NCBI GenBank assembly: GCA_020726505.1
Contig: JAHLEZ010000037.1
Span: forward strand, 248,001 to 312,000
Direction: 5' to 3'
DNA: 64,000 nt
Origin: Leptodontidium sp. MPI-SDFR-AT-0119
Taxonomy: Eukaryota > Ascomycota > Leotiomycetes > Helotiales > Leptodontidiaceae
In this document: positions 33,432 to 44,416 of the stretch, piece by piece
Position numbering within the stretch: the first letter of the stretch is position 1
Layout of the letters: the number at the start of each line of letters is the position of its first letter
Notes under the pieces: model-generated
Told to the model about the DNA's origin: nothing
Database searches by the model: none
What the model saw: the letters and a program-made list of their open reading frames with translations, nothing else
Made by a program: the position numbers and the translations under genes

Positions 33432-33832
33432 ATGGCTCGAATCGCGAACTTCCAGCGCCAGTTCAGGTTCTCACTAGAATGGAACGGCACGGTTGATAGT
33501 TCCTCGGGCTTTGAGGAGATTTCCAAGCTGGATCAGCAATTAGACCAATGGAGAGGGGCGTTCGAAAATTTCGCGTCTAGCGGGAGTGATGCAAGGAAAG
33601 TGTCGTTCTCACCTCCTGTCACCTTGCTGCGAATCATAAACTAGTGAGTAAGATTCTACCAGAGACATCCCTACAGTGTGAGATTGACAGACACGCTTCA
33701 GTTTCTACTGTCACTATCCTGTATCAGTTCTACTTCTTACTCCATCGTCGCGACACAGAGACAGGATCCAGCCTCAAGCCCAATCCACTTGAGCAAATAA
33801 GGAGTGCTTTTATCAAGTTGCGAAAAATCTAG
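33432..33832 (+). pseudogene. Possible relic of a fungal_trans-type transcription factor
   Basis: A short plus-strand frame reads SKLDQQLDQWRGAF, then SPPVTLLRI. After a GTGAGT donor-like site a second frame reads ILYQFYFLLHRRDTETG. The order LDxxLxxW ... PPxxLL ... Y..ILLHR is what one sees in the middle-homology region of zinc-cluster regulators. The frames do not join cleanly, and no DNA-binding domain is present. It is probably a degenerate fragment; chance similarity is possible. Confidence 0.3.
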
Positions 33833-34922
33833 AAGTTGTCAAGTTGAAAGATGGCATCGATGATATACCTTTGTGGGCGTTAGTACATCCAATTTGCATG
33901 TCCGCAGAATCACCATTTCCTCTTCTTAGACTTGGCTGTTTTGTGCTCCCTCTCGCCGTATACCAGGTCAGCGAGCAGATAGAAGAAAGACTAGCATTGA
34001 AGGACTAGCTCATGTTCTTTATAAAAATTCTCACGCGAAGAAGCTCGGGAGCGCACGCAATCTCACAAGCCGTAACCAGGCTTGTGAAGGCAGTTGCAGA
34101 CGACGTGAATGAGTCGTGTCTGGAAGACTTCTCGGGGTTTAGCTCTGATAGCGGGATGAGCGACACGACCATACATGACAACAAGTCACCCATGGGATCA
34201 ACTACATGGTAAAGAGAAGCTAGGATACTAGCCATAGCTCTGAGTCTTCTAGACTCTGGACTAGAACATAAGGCCGTTCTAGATTAGTCGAGAATTGTCG
34301 TGACAACTTAATTCTTGCACGATATCATCAACTTGGAGAAGATAATCAACGATGCTCACATGATTCTCAGCATATAGATGTTTACCAGCGCACCGCATAA
34401 TGAAATCCGCGTCTGGTATCTAGAAGTGCTGTTGATGGATGTCGCACTTAGCCGAACCACGAGGATGGGCCGAAGAAGAACAGCGATTCTTTCAGCCGAG
34501 ATTCCTCGCATGGAATCATTTTTCTTTTCCAGTCTACCTCGCCCATAACTTCCATTGATCCTGCACAACCGCCTAAGCTGTTTTTTGGTAGTTGAAGGCC
34601 AAGCTTTCTGCTACTTTGCGGGTAAAGGTATCATGATACAGAACCTGCGACATGACATCGCACAGAAACATGTTCAGACGAACACATGCAACACTGCCTC
34701 AACTCCTGCACGTCTCAGTTGTACCCAAAGATTCCATTCTGCATAAATGCATGCCGTACATCACCCGGCAGCGCAATATAATTAATTCCCTCTTACCCGA
34801 CTGGTGGCATTGAGCGGCATTCCCGTCTCTTTTTTCTCCCCTCCTTCCCGACTCTGATCAAAAAGATATGTCTGCATGGACTGCAAACGAAGTATCGCGA
34901 TATTAATCATTCATTCGCTCAA
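33833..34922. other. Intergenic, no gene seen
   Basis: 1.1 kb. A 66-codon plus-strand frame at 34012 (HAISQAVTRLVKAV) could be a further piece of the relic just upstream, but this is too weak to call. The last 100 bp is CT-rich leader of the CFEM gene. Confidence 0.4.
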
Positions 34923-36235
34923 ATGGCATACTACATCTTTCTTTCTCTTATTTTCTTACCCGCAGGTCTTTCTCAAGGCTTCGTGCCTGCTAATTTCCCA
35001 CAATGCGCAGTAAGAATGAAGAGATCCTGAGCGTTACTTGAGTTGCAACACTGACTCCTCACAGAATGACTGTTTAGCGAAATTCAACAACGGGGTCACA
35101 ATCGGGAGTTGCGCTGTTGGCGATGCAGCGTGCGTGTGTGCTGAGAGCAGCTTTCAAGATGGCTGGGCTTGTTGTGTGAATACTGGCTGCAATGAAGCTG
35201 ACGAGGCGTCTGCCATTGGAACAATGAGATCACAGGTAAGCAGGAGGATGAGGTGCACCCAATGCGGTGAATGTGCAGACTAACCAACTCGCTTGTACTT
35301 AGTGTCCTACTACGCAGAACATAGGCTACTGTGCAAGTGGAAGGGATCCAGGAGGATCTGGTGGAGGTCGAGGGGGTGGTCGCTTTGGCGGAGGAGGTGG
35401 TCGTTTTGGTGGTGGAGGAGGAGGGGGAGGAGGAGGAGGAGGACAACCTGCAGATCCAGCACCGATTCCAGATCCCGTTACAGTCACGGCACCGGCACCA
35501 GCACCAATTTCGGTACCTGTAACCATCGTCAGTCCCGTTACTATCAACAACCCAGTCACAGTCGCAAGCCCGGTTACCATCAACAGCCCTGTCACTGTTA
35601 ACAATCCAATCGAAGCCCCAACGCCAGTTCCAGTCCCTTTCTCAACCATAGCTCCTGCTCCAATTCCAGCAACTATAACAGCTACTTCGGTCCTGACGAG
35701 CCTCCAAGAAGTTGTCGTCACATCTCTTGTTTCCGATGCTGCTGTACCATCGGCTGCTCCTCCGGCTCCTCCACTTCCCAGTACACCCCCAACAGAACCG
35801 ATTAGCATCTCGATTCCTCAGAGTATAGAGCCTTCAGCTTCCCTACCTCAAAGTACATTGGAAGGGGCAACACAACCCACGACCTTGTTGTCTAGCACGA
35901 TGCTCCCGACGGGCGCGCCGCCATCTCCAATTCTTAGTCCAACAGACACAAACACACCTCAACCTTCGAAACCCATGACAGGTGGTCAAAAAGCAGGCGT
36001 TGAGATTGCGGTTCTGGTGGCGATTGCTTTGATAGCAACTGGGATCTATTTCTTCATGCGATGGCGGAAGCGAGCGCTAGATAAGGAGTTCGAGGAGTTG
36101 AAGGAACAGCATGAGGCGAATAAGTCAAGGCCAAAGTCACAACCCCTACCTGTGTATCCAAGAACGGACACGACGGTTGTCGGTGGTGTCGGGGCGTATA
36201 GAGATATTTTTGATAAGCCTGACAGTGGGGGGTAA
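34923..36235 (+). CDS. CFEM-domain cell-surface protein with transmembrane segment
   Basis: Three exons, join(34923..35009, 35065..35235, 35303..36235), give 396 aa. A signal peptide (MAYYIFLSLIFLPAGLSQG) is followed by a CFEM-like module split over the exons: FPQCANDCL, then SCAVGDAACVC, then WACCVNTGC and SQCP, giving the usual set of paired cysteines. Next come a Gly-rich stretch with RFGGG repeats, a region of imperfect PVT-containing repeats (SPVTINNPVTVASPVTINSP), a long Pro/Ser/Thr stalk, one membrane helix (AGVEIAVLVAIALIATGIYFFM) and a short basic, charged cytoplasmic tail. The layout fits a surface sensor or receptor-like protein rather than a GPI-anchored heme scavenger. The CFEM Asp typical of heme binding (D before the fourth Cys) is present as GDAAC. 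Function is unproven. Confidence 0.82.
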
Positions 36236-37518
36236 TTTTATTGTAGAATATCAAGGCTTGAATGCTTCTCACTCGCTTCCTTTCGTGGGCTATTTTTGAG
36301 GCCATCTGAGCGAGTGCCGCGTTTTTTTTTATGTATAAGGAGTCCCTTCACAGGATATGTGGAATGTTTCCAGATGATGAATACGGAGTTTCGACAGTAC
36401 ACTCGGGCTTGACCAAAATTCTAGACTGCTAAGGTTTCATTGATGGCTTGTCTACCCTTACCCACTTCTTATACAACAGCTCTAACAATGTCTAAGCCTT
36501 TTCATTGCCAGAATTTATGAATTAAACAAATCCTACTTTGAGTGCCATTGCGACGTATCCATAATCTAGCTCGCAGAACCTGTGAGACAAAAGTGATGAG
36601 CTAGTAAGTAGTTTTGTCAATGGGAATATAATTTCTCCCATTTTCCGTGGACCTGGCCCAATCAGCAATGGGCTTGCAATATAATTATTCGTTATCTGCA
36701 GTCCTGTATTCTATTCTAGGTATGTTTAATCCCACTAATGAATCAAGTAAAATTGCAATAACTGCTCGTATTTGAGCATCATGGGCTCGTATTCGGTCTA
36801 TTCGAAGACATTTGGCCTCAACCTACCTCCATAAAGTGCACATATGATCTTTGAAAACTTTACCGACGATTTGCCTTCTTGGCCCAAATACCGGTAGCAA
36901 TATCTCAGGAGTGGGATGGCAATGTTCAAATCCCGAGCCTTTTGCACTTTGAAATGTGTCGGAAAGCGTCTGCGGTAGATGGATCAAAACTCGATAAAAA
37001 AGGATGTGGGGCGGAACGAATGAGGTAAAGATATCTTTGATGTAGGTACTGATATCCAATTAACAAAGGTTTCTGTTGAAAGATATGTATTTTTAAATTA
37101 AGGCAGCTACATATATACTCCAAATTGTTTTATAAAGGATTGTCGTGTGGAAATTTATCTCCTCAGGTTCTCTCGTTAAGTATATCCTTATTGTGTTCTT
37201 TTTCGTGGTAGACTAATCGGTCCCTAATACGAAGTGATACTCAGGACTGCGGTTCGAACTTCGAAGATCTTTGTATCAAAATTCCACTGCAAATATGAAA
37301 TGTAAATCTAGTTGACTGACTCAGGGGTAGCGGCTGGAGAACACTTCGGCAAAGCCGTGGTGACTAAATACGCAGTGGAGCAAAACATCTCTTATCTGTT
37401 CGAATGTCATTTCTACCAAATAATCAAATCCCGAGTCCAGCTTTTTTTGCCGTGTATATGAATGAAGAAACTTCTTCCCCCAATTTACTTCTCAGTTCAA
37501 TCACTAGACCCAGTCAAG
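36236..37518. other. Intergenic, no gene seen
   Basis: 1.3 kb with no coding signal. A GGTTCGAA near 37252 resembles a tRNA B box but has no A box or cloverleaf around it. Confidence 0.45.
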
Positions 37519-38661
37519 ATGTTCGCAACAATTCTCATGCTGGCCCTTTCGGCCTTTGCATCCAGTGCGGCAACTTGCAATATCACGGATACAACAGACT
37601 ACTCGAACTTGACCGTGGCTTTAGTAAGAGCAGCACCTCCAGGGTTCCCACCTCCCATTCTCAGTAGAAACTACACTGGTCTTCACTTCGACCTTAACGC
37701 CACAGTTGCATATGGCGTCCAATTGATCGAGGAGGCTGCCTCGAATGGCGCCAACTTGGTAGTTTTCCCAGAACTCTGGTTTCCAGGGTGAGTTGCACCG
37801 AAGTAGTTCTGATGTCGTCTAACTAGTTCAGATATCCTAAAGGAGCTGGAGATGAATGGATTAAGACTACTGCGGCAGAATACATCGATAACTCTCTGGA
37901 AATCGGCAGCACCCACTGGAACAATCTTCTCACCGCTGCGAAAACAAACTCCGTCTATCTCGCCCTGGCTTTCTCCGAGAAAACAAACTCGAGTATCTAC
38001 ATGGGGCAGGCCATTATTTCAAAGTATGGTGAGATTCTGCATCACAGACAGAAGCTACGTCCATCAGGTGGAGAGAGAAACATCTGGAATGATGGCGATA
38101 TCAATGATATCAAGGCGATTGACACTCCGTATGGGCGATGGGGTATTTTGGAATGCTGGGAGTAAGTTCGAAGATTCCGATAGAAGAACTAGCTGATTCT
38201 CTAGGCATTTCCATCCATCTATGACATTTCCAATGCAAGCACAAATGGAGAACATCCACATTGCATCCGCACCTTACACGCCCGACGCCAAAGACCCAGA
38301 TGCCGAGTACTGGGAGACTTTGGAGGTTAACGCCGCTGCCATCCGGACGTATGCTGTCAACAGTGGGGCTGTGACTCTCTGGGCCGGTGTTGGATACAGC
38401 GCAGTTTACTCGGGTCTGGGTCTTGAGATGGCGGAGGTTCTTGCTGCAGTGCCATACGACGAGCAACCGATGCTATACTCTTCTATCAACACAACATCTT
38501 TCAACAAGGCTTCGTATAATGCCAATGGGGAGCAGTCATGGAGTGTACTCAAGCAGATTGAAGATGGCTGGCCATACTACATCCCGAAAGTTGTTGGGAC
38601 ATTTGTAACGAGGAAAACGGTATTGATTTCTGAGTTGGTTAACTTTACTGGAACCGCCTAA
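37519..38661 (+). CDS. Secreted nitrilase-family (carbon-nitrogen hydrolase) protein
   Basis: Three exons, join(37519..37787, 37832..38161, 38205..38661), give 351 aa. The ATG at 37519 starts a signal peptide (MFATILMLALSAFASSAA), unusual because most fungal nitrilases are cytosolic; an upstream in-frame ATG at 37462 is thought to be leader. The catalytic triad is in place: Glu in VVFPELWFPG, Lys in HHRQKLRPS and Cys in GILECWEHF, whose codons straddle intron 2. Many N-x-S/T sites support secretion. The family hydrolyses nitriles, cyanide or amides; the E-C-W-E-H form is that of true nitrilases and cyanide hydratases. The substrate is unknown. The C-terminus is shorter than in oligomeric spiral nitrilases, so filament formation is uncertain. 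Confidence 0.87.
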
Positions 38662-39868
38662 TACTGCGATCAACCGGATTCTTGAAGAGCAGGTTTAAGT
38701 CTCCCATAAGGAAATTGCCCTCGTTGCTCACACGATACTCAAAACATCGTTAAGCAGATCATCTAATTTGAAACCTTTCTGTTAGACCAGCTCTGGCAGC
38801 TCACCCGTAGGCAGTTTCGCTTTATTTCAACTGAGTGAGTTACTACACTGTCGTGATGTGCCTTATATCGTTGCGCCAGAACATATTTGGCCAATATTCC
38901 TGATTCCCGGAAAGAATATCTTCCGCATGGATATTGTTAAGTTTCAAGAGCTCGGCAATGGGTCATAATCTCACATTCATGAAATGTCTCCATTTGAAAG
39001 CACCGCTGACTTGTTAGAAATGACTTGTATTTAAATGGTTCCATTCCTAAGCATATATGAAGAACGCAGTGGAACAACAAGAGGAAAACGGATGGTTTTT
39101 TCTTTCGTTGGCGTTTATTATTCGATTAAGTGTGGTCGCTTATTTTTGTCAAACCCCCAGCTGTGCTGTACCACCGGAGGCTTCGAAGTAAACATTGACC
39201 GTGACCTGTGTCATTCCTGGGAGACAAACTTTCTGACCTCATTCTCACGAAAAAGGTTTTCTGCTTGAAAAGTTGCGATTCTATGAGATCGGGGAATCGG
39301 GATATTTCGGCATCTTGTGTCTCAGCCGGACTGCAGGCGGGTCCAGTAAGCAAAGTATTTCTCGAGGAAGAATTGAAGCCAATTTCAGCCTTATTGCTAA
39401 CATTGAGGTGGTGTTGGGAGTGTAACATAGTTTTTATAGAGAAGCGTGTTCAAAGGTTCTAAGAGTGTATTCCTTTTGTTTTGTTTTTACTTTTCTTCGT
39501 TGAGCTCGCGTAAATTTCCTCCTTCGCGGAGACAACACTGGAAAGTCGGCATTAACAGAAATACTGTGTTGCATTATCATCGTAAAAAACAATCTGAAAT
39601 GTCCTTATTTAATTGAACGATTGGTTCTTTTTGGTTCCAGTTTTATTACCATTTGAATTTTGAACCTCAGAGAAATTTATAATTAAATTTACACAGCTTG
39701 AGGTGAACATCTCGCGAATAGGTTCATTCCTTCAATCACCATTGCCCGACGCGCGTCATTCCACAGTAGCAGCACCAGATCACTAGCGTCGTTGAGTTCT
39801 TTATCTCTTTTCCTTCCTTCTGGTCAACGCCGCATTTCCAATTTCCATCAACAACAACCTCAGCAAGT
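38662..39868. other. Intergenic, no gene seen
   Basis: 1.2 kb of AT-moderate sequence. Frames near 39126-39462 on both strands overlap and show no family resemblance. Confidence 0.45.
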
Positions 39869-40087
39869 ATGTCTCCCGAAGCCGCTGCAAAAATGGCCAG
39901 TGGCTGGCACGAGAAAATCAAGCTGATCGAGTACAAGCTCAAGGGTGAACTTTTTTTTCTCGCGGACGAGTGGTTGGAGAGGCTATCACAATTATCCAAG
40001 TTGCTTTGCAGGTTGCTGATCGTTTGGAGGGTTGGGATGCTTAGGATGCATTGACCGAGTACGTTGACTCAAGCAGCGAGTTCTAAA
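39869..40087 (+). CDS. Small hypothetical helical protein, possibly frame-disrupted
   Basis: The ATG at 39869 follows a CT/CA-rich stretch that looks like a real fungal leader (39790-39868). Frame 1 encodes MSPEAAAKMASGWHEKIKLI and ends after 61 codons at 40054. A different frame of the same strand continues the amphipathic, coiled-coil-like character: EAITIIQVALQVADRLEGWDA, a TAG, then DALTEYVDSSSEF and a TAA at 40085-40087. This suggests an ancestral protein of about 70 aa broken by a frameshift near the eight-T run at 39952 and by a nonsense codon, or an unrecognised intron. No family known. Confidence 0.3.
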
Positions 40088-40092
40088 TTTCA

Positions 40093-40677
40093 TTAATCGG
40101 GAGACTCCCAGAATAGCTGCCGTGAGACTTCTCCATCTGCCTCCGGAGATGAATATCCACTATCGCGATCTAACTTCTCAATTTCCCTCAGCCAGCTCTC
40201 AACTCTCTCCTGTCTCTCCACCAGAGCTTCCAAGGACTTCCCTTCTCCTGATATCACTCCAATCTCGGTTTCCAGAACCTGACGACAGCCCTCGCACCTC
40301 TCCAGATCGAGCTCTGAGATTTCTTCCGTCCGACATATAACATATCTCACCCAACCCTCTGGCAACCCATTTACCCCGCCGACGTTTCGGACCCCATTTT
40401 CACTCTCCCTACCCGGTCGTCCCCGATCCGTGATCTCAGTGCTACCATGCAGGTACAGCCAGATCCTCTCAGGCCAAGCGAATGAGCCAAATGCCGTAGC
40501 CAGCAAAGACGTCCTAACAAGCCTCGAGAACCACACCCCAATAAACCAAAACGCCTTCAGAAGCACCGAGACACCGGCCGCTGTGATCTTGAGAATGAGA
40601 ATGCCGAGCCGGAGGACGATATGCCGAACCACAAGCCCGAATGACGGTTCGAAGCCGATTGGAAGATTCGGATCCAT
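40093..40677 (-). CDS. Hypothetical membrane protein
   Basis: An unspliced frame of 194 aa from the ATG at 40677; the frame is open upstream to 41016, but that part lacks conserved character. Residues 10-60 contain two hydrophobic helices (VVRHIVLRLGILILKITAAGVSVLL and FWFIGVWFSRLV). A hydrophilic C-terminal half follows, with two CxxC-like cysteines (RCEGC) and a Glu/Arg-rich helix (LVERQERVESWLREIEKL). No family is recognised. It is convergent with the small frame at 39.9 kb, only a few bases away. Membrane location is inferred from hydropathy. Confidence 0.5.
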   Translation of the reverse strand: MDPNLPIGFEPSFGLVVRHIVLRLGILILKITAAGVSVLLKAFWFIGVWFSRLVRTSLLATAFGSFAWPERIWLYLHGSTEITDRGRPGRESENGVRNVGGVNGLPEGWVRYVICRTEEISELDLERCEGCRQVLETEIGVISGEGKSLEALVERQERVESWLREIEKLDRDSGYSSPEADGEVSRQLFWESPD

Positions 40678-41959
40678 ATTGAGCTGCTTTGGTACAAGGG
40701 TTGTGGATACGTTGCTTGCATTGAATTGTGGGGTGTTTGTTGTCGTGCCGCGGAGTCGCGTCTGGACTCTCGATGCTTCGGAGTTGAGATCTGGGTGAGA
40801 TGCGCAGCGCTTCGTAGAGAAAACGTACTCAGACGCCAGATGAGAGAGAAGGTATAACAGCGGATGTAGCGGATAGGGTGAATTTGGTATTGTGGTGCGA
40901 TGTTGCGTGGCGAGGGGGCAAGAGTCGCAAAACGCGTTGGTATGAAAATTTCGCCTCGTTTGCTCCGGTGTGCATTTGATTGCTATATTGGTAACGACGT
41001 GCATTGCAGCAGTCATCTGCCAGCTGACTAATCAGAGGGTCTGGATATTTGAAAATTCCCATTTCCCTACTCCTGGAATATTGTGCTTGTTGAGTTTGGC
41101 TGTGGTCTAGTCTGGGGGTTGTTGTTGGAAAGACCGATTGTGGGTGCAGCATTGCTTAAGTCTAAGCTCTAAGTAATGCAGTTTCCTCGTATGAAACATG
41201 TACAGCCCTCGGCCTTCTTTACTAAATCAGCTCAGCGGCTCACTTTTGCCAAGGTTCATGAGCATTCACGGGGGCCAAGGAGCAACATGAAGCACCTAGG
41301 TAGTAAATAATTTGGTAAACAACGAAATAACTGGAGAACAAGTCGACTCCTCCACTTCCTTTCATCTTTGTCTAGATTTCTAAATCAGGCTGTCTTTATT
41401 GTGAGGCAAGCTCTCTTATAATATGGGAATTTGAGAAGAGTTACACCTTTCTATTCGAGAAGGGAGGCTCTTTACGGTCTTAAACTCGTTGGGGACTCGC
41501 ATGCACTTGCACATGCGGCCTGATACCTCATCAAGATTAAGCCTATATGTAAAGTAAAAGAGCTTGTACAAATATTGCTGTATCTTAACACACCTTAAAA
41601 TATCAAACATATTCTTCCGGCCTCCAGGGATTCTGGCGAGCAGAGCCCGTACCCGCTCGACAAAGCTGAAAAGGCGCTACATATCCGAGGGTAAGGGCAC
41701 GCTCTCAAAATACCTATTCCTCATGAATGAGAGGCTTCGTCTGGGGGAAAAAAATTCATAATAATAGAAGAATAAGCCAATGCAAAATGCCAAACCTACA
41801 GTATCTTAACGCTTCCAAGTTTAGGAGCCTCTTCTGTCTTATGCCTTTTGGACTCTGGCCAGCACAAGTAGGTTATATTTATTCTACACGTATCTTTATT
41901 ACATCCGGAAGCATTTAGCGTTTTCCGCGCGTGCTTCAGACTCTTCTGCGTTCCTTTTT
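40678..41959. other. Intergenic, no gene seen
   Basis: 1.3 kb including the upstream region of the membrane-protein gene and an AT-rich stretch near 41280-41900. No repeat boundaries could be set. Confidence 0.4.
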
Positions 41960-44416
41960 CTAGTGGCACAACGCAATCCACTGATCAATAACCGGCTCCA
42001 TATCATACGAGATCCCCCACTGCGACGACAAACACCTAAACAACTTCTGCATCGAGTTCAACTCATACAGCAAATTCTTCGATTCTGCCAATTGGCTTTC
42101 CAGAATAACTGCATATTCGCCCCTGATATATTTCCTCGTCTCGGCAATGTTGCTCGACGCTGCTGGAATTGCCTCACTGGAATCGTATCCGGAAGAGAGT
42201 ACGGATGGCCAGTCGACGTGAGATGGGATATTTACCATAGTCTGCCCTGCAATAGAGAAGACGCAATATACTGTCGCGGATGCAAAGAGCGATCCTGGGA
42301 TATGGATGACATGGGCACGGCCTCGAGGTAGTTGTTCGACAATCTCCTGAATGGCGATGGCGTGGAGGAGTGCTCGTCGTCCATCTTCAGTATTAGCCCA
42401 ACTGACCAAATCGACCTCCACTTTTGAGGACTCAGGACCGCCGCAAACGTGCTGAGGTACACCATACCGAGAGCAGACAGCTCGACAGAGTACCGAGGAG
42501 TCTTTGCATGCATCCAAGCAAATTGTGTGCCATCGAAGAAACAGCTCGAGTCTTTCCGGTTCTGAGATGCTGATGTTTGATTTGATACCCTGATATACCT
42601 GCACAAGAGCTCTTCGTAACTCGACTTTCGTGGGTACGCCAATGAGCATCTCGTCGTTCTCACAATCCGCGAGAAATGACTGAAGGCCTTCCAGGATGAC
42701 ACGGATTGCAAAAGCGGAGAAGTCGTGATTCATCGTATGGCACATACCCAGCGGTGAAAACAGTGAAGTGATGATTTTCCTGAAAGAGAGAGGGGCCGTC
42801 TCCTGATATTTCATATGGGCAATCCACTGGTCCGCAGTTCGAGCTTCAAATGCCGCTTCGCTGCTTGGCAGTCCAAGCTGATTCGCGGCATGGCGGACTG
42901 AGGGTGCTTCTCCTGACATACGAGAGATCAGTCCGTCCACGACGTAGTGACCCAATAATGCTCGCTGTTGAATTTCTTTTGCCGCCCAAACTCTCCAAGC
43001 GCGGTCCTTTTCTTCGTCCGAAGCATCGAGTGAAGGTATATTGGTAAGGGAGTAAGGTTGGCTGTCAGATAAAGCACACTGTCTTGCCCAGAAAAACCCG
43101 AGGGCGTGGAAGGCTTGACTAGTAGTTCGAATGGCACGGTTCTAGACATGTTACTAATTAACTTCTTGCTTGCATTACGATGTCTTACCTTGGAAAGTGA
43201 TCCATAAATCTGGGCCAAGAGCGCTGTCGTTACAAGTTGGATTCCTGGACAAGAATCATAAGAGCCACGATGGGTTATAAGTATCTCCCACTAAAGAACG
43301 TTAGTCGCATATTTAGAATAGGGTACACATCAATACTTACGGACGTGGTCAACGCTACGTGTGCCAAACGCCACAGGGCTTCGCCCTACAGAGTGTCAGT
43401 ATAGATACAGCATGCAGAGTTTGCGATCTCACTTTCGCCACAGAGTCTTTCGGCCCCAGGTATAATGACCCAATTGCCATGGCATTCAACAAGAGCGGCT
43501 GGGTGCATTCTTTGAAAACAAAAGTGGCTCGGTGAAGCACGGGAAAGGTGGGAATGAACCGGATGAAAAACATATGTAGACATTCATCGAGAAACACTGA
43601 TGTAATAGATGATGCTTCTATCGCAGCTGTGACGGAAGCCGACTAGCAGAAAATCAGCTCGGTTCAGAAAGCAGTGTATCGTTGACTACTTACGAGGTTT
43701 GTGACCATCTCGCTGACATTATGGACGGCTCTATGGCTCTCTCCGGAACAAACAGAGCTCATGGGCGATGCTTTGTCAATGATAGACGTCGGTGTGCCGA
43801 AATTGAATACTGATTGAGCCGGTGAGAAGTGGGTATTGATTTGAGGAATTTGCCATGGGTTGGTCGGATCAGGGGCCATGAGTGTCTCGAATAAATCTTC
43901 TGAATCAGGCCACATCAAGTCAAAATCGAGGTCGGCAGAGAGTGGCATATGTGGTAGAGTTGAGGAGGGCATTATGGGAGTTGCGTCGCCAAATGTAGAG
44001 ACATGGGAGGGAGTTGGTTGAGACTGGAATGTTTGACTGCTAGCTTCCCGAAACTCATTTGGAGAGGTAGATATGGATAGGCTGGAACTTGGGCGCTTGA
44101 TTGAATGGGTTGAAGACGGCGAGGGGTAGTCATTGGCGTCTTTGGTATGAAGCTTCTCGTGTCGAGCGAGAGAGTCCTGTCGAGCAAATAATCGTTGGCA
44201 TTCCTTGCATTTGTATGGACGTACGCCTGTGTCTGTTTTTTGGGTCAGATCCAGGGTAAGAGAAGCTGCTAGTTACACGTACGGCTTCGTTCATGTCTCT
44301 ACACAATTTGTTAGAAGCTGTTGTGTGCGGGACTGTTGCAGGTGCATTACCCTTAAATGCTCCCCTTTCGAAAAGGTTTTCTGGCAGAACCTGCACTCCA
44401 TAGATCGTGAAGTCAT
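41960..44416 (-). CDS. C2H2 zinc-finger transcription factor with fungal_trans domain (seven exons)
   Basis: complement(41960..43141, 43189..43290, 43341..43385, 43433..43642, 43694..44232, 44283..44298, 44351..44416) gives 719 aa. The ATG at 44416 is the first after an in-frame TAG. Finger 1 (residues 8-28) begins CRFCQKTFSKGEHL; exon 2 is only 16 nt and supplies RHERS plus the first base of the last His codon. Finger 2 is CKECQRLFARQDSLARHEKLH. A Ser/Pro-rich linker precedes the fungal_trans-like region (FLDECLHMFFIRFIPTFPVLHRATF; LLLNAMAIGSLYLG; RRALLHAIAIQEI). All splice phases agree. It is a nuclear regulator with the same domain order and the same split of the finger-1 His codon as the regulator at 30.5 kb. 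Targets are unknown. Confidence 0.85.

Noticed and set aside
37245..37265. GGTTCGAAC resembling a tRNA B box
   Set aside because: No A box upstream and no cloverleaf can be drawn.
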